From the NCBI GenBank assembly GCA_015680685.1, contig MNCI01020716.1, positions 63,400 through 127,399 of the forward strand: a stretch of 64,000 nucleotides of DNA, in the 5' to 3' direction. Made by a program: the position numbers and the translations under genes. Shown here piece by piece: positions 48,254 to 59,379 of the stretch; position 1 is the first letter of the stretch; each line of letters starts with the position of its first letter. The stretch is from Gnetum montanum. Its lineage: Eukaryota > Streptophyta > Gnetopsida > Gnetales > Gnetaceae. Below the pieces are notes generated by a model. That model did no database searches and was not told the DNA's origin. It worked only from the letters and a program-made list of their open reading frames with translations.

Positions 48254-48427
48254 TACCCCCATGACTGAATAAAAACTCATCCTCGAGTTACAAGGAGAAA
48301 AAGCTTTATTAATTACACAGTGGATAGGTATGGGATTATTAACTAGAAAAATAAATGGACTAATGTCGCAGTGTGGGAAGACACAACACAAAGAAAAAAT
48401 ACTACAACTAGAAAAATGTGGAACTCA

Positions 48428-51172
48428 TGTAGTTCCTGGTGGCCGTGGCTCCTCCATGGGTGCTTTCCCCTTGTCATGTGCTCTAAGCTTGGAAGGTTGA
48501 TGACACTGAAGAGTGGCCTGAAGCTTCTCCTCTTCAGTCCAATGGTCCTGTGCCATCCATGCTAATATTCTGATGTTTGACGGAGTTGGCACCTCCCACG
48601 GATAGGGTAGTTATGGAAACATCTGATTAGCTTTGATGTACCATGCCACGAACACCTGTCATTCCTCTTCATAGGCTCTGGCTTTGTCTTTGTATTCATG
48701 GAGCTTTGTTAGCCATCGAGTCAAGTTGGTTGTAACATCTTTTTATCCCTGGTAGTTTTCTTTTACCACCGCAAGGTCAGAATTTGCGACATCTAGTTTC
48801 TCAACCAGCTTCTTACGCTCTGCAAATTCTGCTTCATATTTGATATGGGTGGAAGCTACCTACTGCTCGAGCTTTGACCTCAGGCATCCTGCTATTAACA
48901 TGACCAGGTTGACATATCTAAGGTTTTCCAACTCCATGTACTCTGTTAAGTCTTGGATCTGCAGGTACTGGTTCTTAGTTTCTGCTTGGTGGGCGAAGGC
49001 GTAAGTGTCCAATATGGCCCTTCAATCAGTGTGTTGAGCACTGATGTTGTTGATTTGAGCCTTGGCCATATGGATCTCCTTCTCCAAGGTTTGTTTGTAT
49101 ATCCCCACCTGATCACAGAAATGCTCCTTCAACTTCTCGTGTCGTTTAGCCTCATTCTGCCACGCGCTAATCTCGATGGCTAATTTTTGTCGAATAGCGC
49201 ATACCTCCTCCATTGAGAGGGTTTGATTTTCTCTGGCTAAATGGCTTACATCTCAGTTGACCCGAATGAATTGTTCTTGCAACTTATGAAAGTGTTCATC
49301 AAGAACAATCTTTTGTTTCTCCACAGAAGTCAACCAAAGGTTATCAGCAACCAACTACTTGTTATCTTCTTCTAAGGCCTTGAGTGCCTTAAGATGCACA
49401 TGAGTTTACGCTTGAGCTGTGGAGGCATCCCAAGTGGCCGTCTCCTTTGCTCCTACCATCTTCTTATTTTCTACAATTAACTTTGTTAATTTCTCAGTTC
49501 TAAAGTTTTCTAGTTGGTTTACAGGAAAAAATTACAAAGGATCCCGTTGTGCTTCTTGTAAGGCTATGAGCTTCTTTTATTGTTTCTGTACTTTAGCTTC
49601 AGCATGCTTTGCCCTTACTTTGAATATGACTAGCTTTCCCTTTGTGGAAATGAGGCCTGATTGAATTGTTGTTACATCCTGGGGGATGTCAAACAGAGAC
49701 ATCAAAACTTGTCCTATTTGAAGCAATTTGTCTAGTGCATCCTCATGTTTTGTAAGAGTCATTGAGGTTCCGGCAAGAGTTTGAGCATCTCGTGCTCCTA
49801 AAAGATTTTGCGATGGCACAACAGGTACATTGAAAGATTCTTTGATGTGTTCAGCAACCACTTCAGCAGCTTCTGCGGCATCATGGTGTTGCATGACCAC
49901 CACAGTGGCCCCTTCACCAGTCTGTAACTACACTTGAAAAGATCCCGTATTTTCTGAGATCTATTGTGACCATCTACTTTCCCCTCCTCATAGTAGGCTG
50001 GTTGACATCATCGATGATGTGGAAGAGATTTGTGTCATCACGACTTCCCCAACTAACTATCTCAGCGATGGCCTTAAGATGACTCATCGATGGTCTGTAG
50101 TCTTGCGGCAGTGGCGGTTGATCCTGGCCTATGCTAGGTCCTGCTTCTTGTTGTTGGCTCGGACCTATGGCTGGAGGCTAACTGGGTCCTAGAAGTTGAG
50201 TTGCAGGTGATCCAGTCATCTGTTCTTCTTCTTCATCTAGTCCCAACTCTTCGCCAATGCTCTTTCTTGGAGCTGGTGCCTTTAATAACTCATCATAAGA
50301 AACATTTTTTGCCTTTCGGAGGATGTCATTTGTGTATCCCTAAATACCGGCCCATCGACATAGTTTTCTGATAAGGCAGGGAAAAGGCAACACCATCTTC
50401 CCTGACTTCTGTTCTTCGAATCGCCTTAGGATCTCTATCAAATATAGATGGAGAAGGTTGACATTAACCTTTCCCATCAACACTGCACATCCTCTCGCTG
50501 CATACATTGATATTCCTTTCAAACCTTTTGTGGGGAAGAGGTGATAGGTTCCAATTTTGAAATAAACCCACTCTTCCGTTGTCAGCTCACAAAAAGATTT
50601 ATCTCTCCCATAAGCCTTCTCTAACCAATCCTTTCACACATCAGGGTCTGATCAAGTAGATAACTGAGCAACATGGGGGCCTGAATTCAAAAGGTTTAAC
50701 ACTTCTGAAATCTCCTGTGCAAAATATTCTACTGTCACACCACAAATGTTAACAATGGTGCCTTGCTCCTTATTGTGATAAAACAAGTATGTTTCACCTA
50801 AGTACCAGGCACCGCACTCAGAGAGAATAGGCCATAAGGGAGACCCTTTAAGGTGATCCCTAACAGTGTCTGGAGCAAACTCTGCAAAATGTTTGAAGTT
50901 AAGCTCCATGATCACCATAGCAATTGTGGACTTCATATGGATGGCTTGAACACATTTCAGGGGAACGTGAGTTGTTGTCCCGGTTCAGGCATAGCAGCAG
51001 CTCCTCTTTTTGCCTACCTGGACCATCCTGTAGGAGGTTCTTCTTGATGGATGCTAAATGATTGCACCTCATATTTTGCATGTTTTCTGATAGGGACTCG
51101 TCTTCCACCTCTCTCAGGTTGTTTTACTTCACCTTAAGCAGGACCCTCTTGCTGAGCATGTTTCGGGGCCAT
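48428..51172 (-). pseudogene. Accessory ORF with putative plant transposon protein domain
   Basis: An ATG at 51,172 opens MAPKHAQQEGPA and GEVKQPERGGRRVPIRKHAK. After a frame change near 50,940 comes MELNFKHFAEFAPDTVRDHL, GAWYLGETYLFYHNKEQGTI, LTTEEWVYFKIGTYHLFPTK, MYAARGCAVLMGKVNVNLLH and LPFPCLIRKLCRWAGI. The last three blocks match, by eye, the pattern of the putative plant transposon protein domain (W-x-F, LLPT, A-L-G-K-x-INV, FP-LI-LCR-AG), which is known from accessory ORFs of plant gypsy elements. A linker rich in Pro, Gln and Glu follows (50,280-49,960), then after a frame change near 49,935 a long coiled coil (about 49,900-48,640) and the end EEPRPPGTT at 48,428. Stops are few, and most could come from CAG, CAA, CGA or TGG by one transition. 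The length is about 900 codons. The function is unknown; nuclear or RNA-related roles are only speculation. Confidence 0.65.
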
Positions 51173-51636
51173 TTGCAATCACACGGGCCAAACGTTAGTA
51201 AGGTTGTTTTCAAAATCAAGTTATACCTTACTACATTCCTTTAACTAAAGATCTTATGTTATCCTGTGATTGTGCCCAAAAATTATGATAATAGATCCTA
51301 TGGCTTAGGTGGATTTCATTTTAATCTCCCGGTATACGTAAGGTCATATGATTTTTGGCACAATTTTTCTAAGTGTTAATATTAATTATCCTAATTGATG
51401 TCCTTTGGGTGATGAAAAATTTCAAAAAATTTAGGCACTTTTCAGTAGGTGTCCCTCCCCCACGACTAAACTGAATGCTCTGGGTTCAAGCACATTCAAA
51501 CGAAATTAAAATCGGAGCACCAGCGCGCGAGATATGAGTGAAAAAGCGAGGGTCACACAATCGCAACTCGTAGAGAAAAATTATAAAAATTTCTCCTGCG
51601 TAAATGAAAAAATGATGCTAAGTGTTGTGGTTGGGG

Positions 51637-51714
51637 TTCCTATTTATAGGTAAATAGGACGTGATATCATGTACGATACATCGCGTACACGATATCATGT
51701 GGGATGTGATATCT
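51637..51714 (-). promoter_or_regulatory. Internal promoter-like block before the accessory ORF
   Basis: CCTATTTATAGG at 51,639-51,650 gives a TATA box on the minus strand, and GATATC follows on the plus side at 51,663, 51,691 and 51,708, with GTACGATACATCGCGTAC between the first two. This repeats the TATA-plus-GATATC plan of the LTR promoter, about 470 nt upstream of the accessory ORF start, while flanking sequence is not LTR-like. Confidence 0.5.
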
Positions 51715-51729
51715 CGTCCCCAATGATGT

Positions 51730-53110
51730 GGGACACATGGAAAATACCGAATTTTTAATGATTTTCTTGAAATTAATGGTGTAAGATGAGGACATGGGAA
51801 AACATGAAGATATCCTAGGGTAATGTGATTAATTCGAGAGGCATGCTTAATGATAATGATGTGAATTTGAGCAATTAAAAATTTGACGATTATGAAGAAA
51901 AGGAAATGTAATTGTACATTGGAACGTTAAAATTTTGAGCGTTAATAAAAGGGAAAGAAAATGATGAAAATTTAAGCTAAGGGTAAGAGATTGCGTGTTT
52001 GAGCTAGAGAATTAGTGAAGATTATAGAAAATTACACAAGTGGGTCCTCCCCAAAGCAGGTTTCAACCTATTATGCCCTTGTGTGACCACACTTAAAGTG
52101 TCCATGGGTACTAGAAGGGTGAAATGTAATCCACACTAACTCCACAAAACAAACACATGTAAATATCACTGGAATGAGATGAAAATTCTATGCTACATGG
52201 GACACGAGCTACAATTACACAAATAGTGAGATGAAGTGAAGTATAGAAAGGGATCATAGAAATTGGGACATAAGGTAACTGACCTAGGACACAGTGAATC
52301 TTGCATGTAAAGCATGATTAATGTGTCATTAACCCATCATTCCAAGATCAAAACCAAGTCCATCCTTCTAATCAGTGACATCACATTGTTTCATCCCATG
52401 ATGAACAACTATGAGAGTACCATAACAACAAAGCGTACGATCACTTGATGTTTAGTACGAGGGAGGAGTGATTTTTGTTTTATGTCACTTCTTTTTCTTT
52501 TCTTCTTCTTATCTCTCTTTTCTTTTTCACTTTACTAAATCCAGATAAGCTACCAACCTTCAAGCATGGATGCATGTCTTTCCAATGGGACCCCCCTAGA
52601 AAAACGTTTGATTTTTGAGTGCCCTTTTGATTACTCTTACTCCCATTTTTCATTAGATCTACAAGGATCTTAGTACAACCATATTGCATGATAACTCCCA
52701 CAGATGTCACCAAAGAGAATCCACAAGTCCCCTTGATGTCACACCCTAATCATTTCCTCTTGGTCCATCCTTCTTCATTTTGGGTACAATGAACACAAAA
52801 TTAATTTTAAGTTTTAGAAATTTCAAGAATATCATTGTACCCTCGAACAGAACCTCTTTATTTATAGAGTGGATAAGTAGATGTAGTGGACTCACTGTTT
52901 CAAATAATTGACCACTCATGACTTAATAAGATAAGACACACCTCAACCAACGATCCACATGAGTGTTTTATTCGTAGATGAGATTACTTACAAAAAATGT
53001 AAAAAGACAAACACACAAAAAGATAAAACAAAAAGTTGAAAAATGAAAAACTGAAAAAAAAAACGTTGTAAAATTAAACAAAATGAAAAAAAAAATTATT
53101 AATCTTGCTT
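51730..53110 (-). other. Non-coding region of element B
   Basis: It matches the untranslated region of Gy1 (about 2,050-3,400) and 28,600-30,000 in blocks, including CCTCCCCAAAGCAGG near 52,045 and CTTCAAGCATGGATGCATGT near 52,560. Pyrimidine-rich (52,486-52,535) and A-rich (53,000-53,100) runs are included. No frame. Confidence 0.6.
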
Positions 53111-53111
53111 G

Positions 53112-55422
53112 TTATTGAAATGGAGGATATCCCCCATAACTAATTAGTTGAGGATGGCAAGGATTAATAAATGGAAAATAAGGATCCTTGCATGTTGGAA
53201 GTATTGGGACCGGTCTATACTGATCCCCTCAGGGTTCACACACTTGATTATAATAAGCATAGTGGGGCACTTTATACGATGTAGTTCTTGGATAACGAGT
53301 TGACCCACTATGATTTTTAAGACCATTAGATGGTATGCAAGGATTGGGCCAATGCCTCCCATGGTTGTGTTCATTGGGCCTTATGGTTGTTGGAGTGTAA
53401 GTTGGTGGCCCTAATGAAGTTACATGAGGCATTGGGTTCGAAGGTGAGGGTGCACCACATTGTTGGGCTTGTGCTAGGTTGGAAGATGTAGTGGCCTCGG
53501 AGTTGTGTTGTCCCTTCCTACGGCCGTGTTTAAAGAAAGGATGCTTTTGATGTTGACGAGGCTCTTCACTACTATTAGTAGCAGTAGCACAAGTGTTGTT
53601 CATGGTTTGTAGTGGTACAAACACCTTAGGAACTGTTGGTGGCATTGTGGAAGGAGGGAAAGGATAAGAATGTTGAAAGTTAGGAGGAATATAAGGTGCA
53701 CAAGGTGGTGGTTGTGTTGGAGGTATGGGTTGATAGTATTGTGAAGAATGGTATTGTGGTGAGATAGAGTATGTTGGCCCAGTTGAAGAAATAGGGTGTT
53801 GGATGTGATAAACATTTAGATTTGGAAAAGATGAAGGGCACCTCCAACCTAAGGGTGGTCTCCCCCACGACTGGGATTGTTGCCACTGTGATCAAACATA
53901 GTATCTCTGTACGAACTCTGGATGTAACATGTTTCCCCAATGCTCATGTAGATGTAACAAGATTGGGCATTGGCCTTTGGGGTGATCGTACAGGCATATG
54001 TTGCATTCATATGTATGATTGGCAATTGAGCACTTATTCCCTTTATTCTTTTTCTTCAAATGTCTAATGTTTTGTCCTACTTCTTGGGTTGTCAAAACTC
54101 TATCCCCAATGATGTTGATATATTCTCCACATTTTTGATTTATCCATTCCAACATCTTATTGATCTTTGCCTCAACTTCTTCTAACGATTTTTGTATTGG
54201 CAAAGCTGATGTTTCCACCTTGAGATTTGTTGATCTCTCCTTTTCATAATCAGGTACCTTTGTTAAGTTGAAATTTTGGTTCCATTTATGTTTTTCAACA
54301 CTCTCCCATGTAGCTAATTCTCCATCTTCTTTTGCTACCTTCTTAATAAGCTCTTGGATTTGATGGGTTCGTAGGGCATATAGTTGACCTCGGGCATATG
54401 TTCCTAAGATCTCTCTTGTTTCATCACGTAGCTCATCAATGATATGGTACATTAGCCTTTCCTCGAAAAACCCATGGCCTGGACAATTGTTTAACAATGC
54501 GTAATATCTTTCTAAGGCCATGTCCAAGGGTTCATGTTGTGCTTGTTTCCATCGTTGGATTTGTTTCCTCAAGGCTGAAACTCTTGTGTAGGTTTGATAT
54601 TTTTCATTAAAGACTTCTACCATTGTTAACCAGCGTCATATCGAATTTGGTTTTAACGATCTATACCATACTTTTTCTTGGTCAACGAGTGTCATAGGAA
54701 AGAGCTTCATTTTTTTCCAACTATTATCAATGTTATTCCATGTGCAGGCATCGTAGAAGGCTAGTAAATGTTGATGCGGATCTAAGTCATAGCCTCCTGA
54801 AANNNNNNNNNNNNNNNNNNNNNNNNNNNNNNNNNNNNNNNNNNNNNNNNNNNNNNNNNNNNNNNNNNNNNNNNNNNNNNNNNNNNNNNNNNNNNNNNNN
54901 NNNNNNNNNNNNNNNNNNNNNNNNNNNNNNNNNNNNNNNNNNNNNNNNNNNNNNNNNNNNNNNNNNNNNNNNNNNNNNNNNNNNNNNNNNNNNNNNNNNN
55001 NNNNNNNNNNNNNNNNNNNNNNNNNNNNNNNNNNNNNNNNNNNNNNNNNNNNNNNNNNNNNNNNNNNNNNNNNNNNNNNNNNNNNNNNNNNNNNNNNNNN
55101 NNNNNNNNNNNNNNNNNNNNNNNNNNNNNNNNNNNNNNNNNNNNNNNNNNNNNNNNNNNNNNNNNNNNNNNNNNNNNNNNNNNNNNNNNNNNNNNNNNNN
55201 NNNNNNNNNNNNNNNNNNNNNNNNNNNNNNNNNNNNNNNNNNNNNNNNNNNATCTTGTAAGTTAGGCTTTCATGCATTGTGATGACATTATTTTTGTTCA
55301 TGCTTATAGGAAACTCCCACTTCAGGTTGTATACTCCAATCTTCATCGTCATATAGTTCGTTGGTTCTCCAATGAACTTCCTCACTAAGTGTGGCTTTAT
55401 TATCATCTTGTAGGAGAGGCAT
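53112..55422 (-). pseudogene. Element B gag, nearly intact frame
   Basis: An ATG at 55,422 opens MPLLQDDNKATLSEEVHWRT and LYDDEDWSIQPEVGVSYKHE, with stops soon after. A 449-base gap follows (54,803-55,251). Left of it the capsid core reads LDPHQHLLAFYDACTWNNID, MKLFPMTLVDQEKVWYRSLK, NEKYQTYTRVSALRKQIQRW and DELRDETREILGTYARGQL. A zinc-knuckle variant CNICLYDHPKGQC (C-x2-C-x3-H-x4-C) lies near 53,985. A Pro/Tyr/Gln-rich tail (PQYHSSQYYQPIPPTQPPP) runs to TAA at 53,112. From the gap to the end the frame never shifts; three TGA codons (54,636, 53,892 and 53,229) interrupt it and could be former CGA codons. Gag is expected to form cytoplasmic particles and package the element RNA. Confidence 0.8.
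54803..55251. other. Assembly gap of 449 N
   Basis: It lies inside the gag of element B. The frames on the two sides do not match with the given length, so the size is only an estimate. Confidence 0.95.
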
Positions 55423-55534
55423 TTTTGTGTGTGAATTTATTTAACTTTTTATAATTACTTATTTTTTAAGAGATATATCATTAAGTCCTTTATAGCAACC
55501 TTGTATGATATAACTGATCTAGATAACTAGCACC

Positions 55535-55553
55535 ATCCCCGGCAATGGCACCA
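55535..55553 (-). other. Primer-binding site of element B
   Basis: The minus strand reads TGGTGCCATTGCCGGGGAT one base inside the LTR end, two transitions away from the common plant gypsy primer site TGGCGCCGTTGCCGGGGA. Confidence 0.78.
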
Positions 55554-55554
55554 A

Positions 55555-55732
55555 TGATGAGTGGCGAGGTACCCCTACACTCAACCATATGAAATGAGCG
55601 TTGCACGCACGATCCAGTAAAACACCTCATATGGACTAAACCATATGTGACAAATGCAATACTAGTCCAAGTGAGAAGACAGAAAACTATGACCTAAGGC
55701 TAACTATCTAGGTGCCACAACTAGTCCATCTG
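55555..55732. repeat. 5' LTR piece of element B with an inverted segment
   Basis: 55,555-55,615 follows the LTR in the expected orientation (TGATGAGTGGCGAGGTACCC). From about 55,618 to 55,732 it is the reverse complement of the next part of the LTR: CATATGGACTAAACCATATG to CACAACTAGTCCATCTG matches 47,470-47,585 read backwards. A single N at 55,733 follows. About 680 bp of LTR are missing. Confidence 0.78.
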
Positions 55733-55733
55733 N

Positions 55734-56340
55734 AAAGAAAATCATAAATATAAAGAAAATGACTCAAGAAAAGAGAAAACTATAAAGAAAAGGAAAACAA
55801 CAAGAAACGGAAAACATATTAAGAATTAGAAAATTTTGGAAGAAATAATAAAATGATAAAAAATTGTAAAACAAAAAGGTGAAAAATACTTATTAGTTCT
55901 TAACCTAGGATGGAGCATCTCCTCCATGACTAAACTTATGGCTGCACATTTAGGAAATGGATTGCATAATCCCCTAGTTATACACCACCGGTTTCCCATC
56001 TATTACCATTATTGATTTAATTAATTATGTTGTAGCACATCTAACATTGGTGATAGTCTTATTTGGATCATTTGGGGATGTATCTTCACCTAGACTTGAA
56101 GGTATTTTTATTTTGGGGGATCAATATGTGTTTGTTTCTTCTTCTTCATTTTCTATGTTAGTTCCTAGGTCTCTGTGCTTAATATCCTCTTCCAGTGTAT
56201 AATCACAATGTAAGATATCTATGTCTAAGTCCTCTATTTGGTTTGTTTTCTTAAGTCTAGAACTAATAAGTGGATCAGTTGCTTCCATGCATCTTTGAAA
56301 CAATTTTATATTCTCATTTTCAAGCCACTAGGTATCTTTT
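55734..56340 (-). other. Untranslated region of gypsy element A
   Basis: Parts match 29,880-30,050 (AAATGACTCAAGAAAAGAGA; TTTTATATTCTCATTTTCA). A middle piece of about 400 bp has no match in the window. No coding frame. Confidence 0.55.
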
Positions 56341-56797
56341 GGTTTATACTTAAAACTAGTCATGCTCATTTTGCCAATTGATTAATTTGCATGAAAACAT
56401 AAGTATTAACTAAGTATATGAAAGGTAAATTTCATGGAAAGTAAATCTGATCTAAGTCAAAGTACTATAATAAATAAAAATCAATCTCTATCTTATTACC
56501 ATTCATGGAATGTGTCTAGGTACATTTCCACTTGAATAAGATGTAAAACTAACTTATATCCACACTATAGGCATTCATTAACTATTCTCTAAGACTATGG
56601 AATAAAACTACAAGAGTTTGGCTACTTTATTGATAAAAGAATGGGATGAATCATGCATTCAAGTGTTGTATTTATATGTAGGCATGCATCCTATGATATC
56701 AAATATCTATTATTGGGGCTAAGATATCAAATCCCTAATATCAGATATCCAATATTGGATACCTAATATCTTAGTCACTAAAAAACATAGTTCATCA
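56341..56797 (-). repeat. LTR of gypsy element A, right copy (partial)
   Basis: Matches 46,690-47,046 and continues to the LTR end TAGTTCATCA. GATATC occurs at 56,695, 56,723 and 56,744 next to a TATA-like GTATTTATATG at 56,669. Confidence 0.72.
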
Positions 56798-57131
56798 TTC
56801 TCTCATCAACAACATTTTATAACCCAAAAAATCAATTACCAAGGATTAACTTCTAGTTTAAATAAAAACTTTGAGATCATTCTTATGAAAACCATTACAA
56901 CAAATTTAGTTGGTTTCAACTCTAAAGCCATTTATTTTTCATAACTTGTAAATGGTTATATTGATACTTTCCATAATGTGTAAATGGTTACATTGAAACT
57001 TTCAATAGTGCGGGAAAAATTATATTGGAATTTTCAATAATGCATAAATGATTATATTGAAACTTTCAATAAAGCATAAATGGTTATATTGAAATTGTTT
57101 GTTTGCCATAATGTGTAAATGGTTTATATTC
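56798..57131 (-). repeat. Copia element F 3' LTR, right part
   Basis: Begins with the target duplication TTCTC and continues CAACATTTTATAACCC, matching 62,90x-63,257. It holds about four units of a 34-bp repeat (AAATGGTTATATTGAAACTT with TTCAATAATGCAT) and ends GGTTTATA. The polypurine tract follows on the minus strand (CCAAGTGGGAGAAT, plus strand 57,132-57,145). Confidence 0.75.
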
Positions 57132-57637
57132 TCCCACTTGGTCTTTATATTTAACATAATATCCATCAAACCAAACTTTCAAGAAATAAATACGTGAATC
57201 ATGGTGATAGTTCCTCTAAATGTAAGTATTATCTTCCATGTATTATTTCTCAAGCTTAATTCCTTATATGGTAACTAAACTTTAAGAATAAACCTAATGT
57301 TTATTCTAGGTCCTGCCATATGTGAATTTTCTCTAATAACTGTATGTGCAAATTGGATTTGAGAAAATACCACAACTAAATAAGAGTTTCATTAAGAGTA
57401 TAAAATTATAGATACAAAGAAATTACATTATGAAACCAAGTCCCATATGAACTACATGATTCTTAAATAACTTCTATGACATTCCTTTCATCAAAGGATT
57501 AGCTATCATCAATTTAGTGCTTATATGCTCAATGACCAGTTTCTTTTCCTTAATATGTTTCCTTATGGCTAAGTACTTTATGTTGATGTGTTTACTTCAA
57601 TTACTACTCTTACTATTCTTATTCATAAAGATAGTAG

Positions 57638-58890
57638 CTAAATTATCAAAAATATTCTTAATGTCCTAGATTTAGAATCTACAATTCTAAGGGCTGACAT
57701 GAAACTCTTCAACCATACACCATGTGAAGTAGCCTCAAAATAAGAAATGAACTCTACCTCCATTTTGGAGGTCGCATCCAAAGTTTTCTTTCCACTCCTC
57801 CAAGATATAGCTTCTACAACCAACATAAAAACATAATCAAATGTTGATTTCCTTGAATCAACATAGCTAGTAAATTTTGAATCAGAGAAGCCAATCATCT
57901 TCAAATTATCAATTTTTCTATACATAAGCATGTAATCTTTTGTAGCTTTAAGGTACATAATCATTTTCTTTGTGGTCCTCCAGGAGTCAATTTTTGGATT
58001 ACTCTGATATTTTCCCAACATTCCCATAGCAAATGCAATGTAATGTCTTATGCAAACTTGAGCATACATTAGGCTAACAACAACTAAAGCATATGAAATG
58101 TTACTCATCTTCCTTTTCTCTAAATCATTCCCGGGGAACTAGTTCAAATTAAACTTATCACCCTTCATAATGGGTGCTATAATCAATGAACAATCTTTCA
58201 TTTGAAACCTCTCTAAAGCTTTATTGATATAGGTTTCCTATGACAATTCCAGAATACATCTAGATATATCCCTATGGATCTTAATGCCAATGACATAATA
58301 TGCCTTATCCATGTCCTTCACATCAAAGTTCTTAGAGATAAATTGTTTTACCTCATATAGAAATCCATTATCATTGATCGCAAGAAGGATATCATTCATG
58401 TATAAGTCAAGGAAACAGATTTTTCTTCCATTGATCTTCTAGTATATACATTTATCCATGATGTTTAATTCAAAACCAAATGAAGTGATGAAATTATGAA
58501 ATTTTAAATACCATTGACAAGAGGCTTGTGTCAATCCATATATTGATTTTTTGTGCTTCCATACTAATTCCTCATCACCACTTTAGGAAAATCCTTTGGG
58601 TTGTTTCATATAAACCTCCTCCTTTAGATCACCATTGAGGAATGTAATTTACACATCCATCAAATGTAATTCAAAATCAAAATGAGCAACCAATTCCATA
58701 CTTACACAAAGTAAGTCCTTCTTAGATATAGGAGAAAAGGTCTCCCTATAATCTATTCCCTCTCTCTAAGTGAATCCTTTAGTAACAAGTCTTCCCTTAT
58801 ATCTTTCACTATTTCCTAATTAGTGTTTATTTTTCTTGAAGACCCATTTGCATCCAATGTCTTTTACACCATCAGGCAACTTAACAAGAA
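57638..58890 (-). pseudogene. Copia element F reverse transcriptase and RNase H
   Basis: At 58,391-58,402 the catalytic box reads YMND instead of YVDD. The RT C-terminal part follows (AYYVIGIKIHRDISRCILEL, LERFQMKDCSLIIAPIMKG), then MYAQVCIRHYIAFAMGMLGK, YQSNPKIDSW, LKMIGFSDSKFTSYVDSRKS, ISWRSGKKTLDATSKMEVEF and SHGVWLKSFMSALRIVDS, the typical copia RNase H with the SDSDFAG-like segment and the ExE-type site changed. The last 157 codons are open. Stops occur upstream. It ends about 500 bp before the polypurine tract. Confidence 0.85.
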
Positions 58891-59379
58891 TCTAAACTCC
58901 ATTAGATGACATAAAGTTCATCTCATCTTTCATGGCATCATATCAAACATCATATTTCTTAGAACTCATGTCTTATGAAAATGTTTTGGGATCATTTTTA
59001 GTTTCAATGTTGTTGTTAGACTCTTGTAGATACACTATATAGTCACTAGGAATCACTGATCACCTTACTCTAGTAGATCTCCTTAATGTTGGTTCATCAT
59101 TCTCCTAAGGAGCATGTTGTTCAACAACCTATTCAACAGGTTCTAGTATCTGTTGCTTAGCTAGATCTATTGCTTCTTGATTAGTAGTATGTGGAACTTC
59201 AATGATTGATTGTTGTTCATCATGCATTTGTGCTCTAGGTGTGTTGTGTACAAAAATTAGTCTATTACTTGAATTAGATGGTTGAGTGTCTACATGATCT
59301 TTATTAGGAATAGTGTTCTAGGATCGACTTCTCCCACTTATCAAGCCATTTTAAAGAAATTTAGCATTCCTCAATTTCA

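Larger units (their letters stand above)
47394..55732 (-). mobile_element. Gypsy element B: gag plus accessory ORF, no pol
   Basis: The order on the minus strand is 5' LTR (partial, 55,732-55,555), primer site, gag (55,422-53,112), non-coding region (53,110-51,730), a TATA/GATATC promoter-like block (51,714-51,637), an accessory ORF (51,172-48,428), polypurine tract (from 48,254) and 3' LTR (48,253-47,394). Between gag and the non-coding region that follows integrase in Gy1 there is no protease, RT or integrase. Gag is in one frame apart from a few TGA codons. The left flank CCTAC (47,389-47,393) would be the target duplication; its partner is lost at the single N. It looks like a non-autonomous derivative mobilised by Gy1-type relatives. 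Confidence 0.75.
46251..56797 (-). mobile_element. Gypsy element A (Gy1 family), nested in copia LTR and itself interrupted
   Basis: The left LTR starts at 46,251 (TAATGTGTAGCGGGCATCCC, TG changed to TA) and runs to about 47,080, where it jumps into the untranslated region (47,085-47,390, matching 28,910-29,215). Element B is inserted at 47,394. After the single N at 55,733 element A resumes (55,734-56,340, matching part of 29,880-30,050), followed by the right part of its second LTR (56,341-56,797). It has no gag or pol left and is a deletion derivative. Confidence 0.72.

Noticed and set aside
55252-55406. Reading frame starting at 55,406 (MIIKPHLVRK) as gag start
   Set aside because: The frame opened by the ATG at 55,422 has the charged, gag-like composition, and the 55,406 frame runs on only across the N gap.
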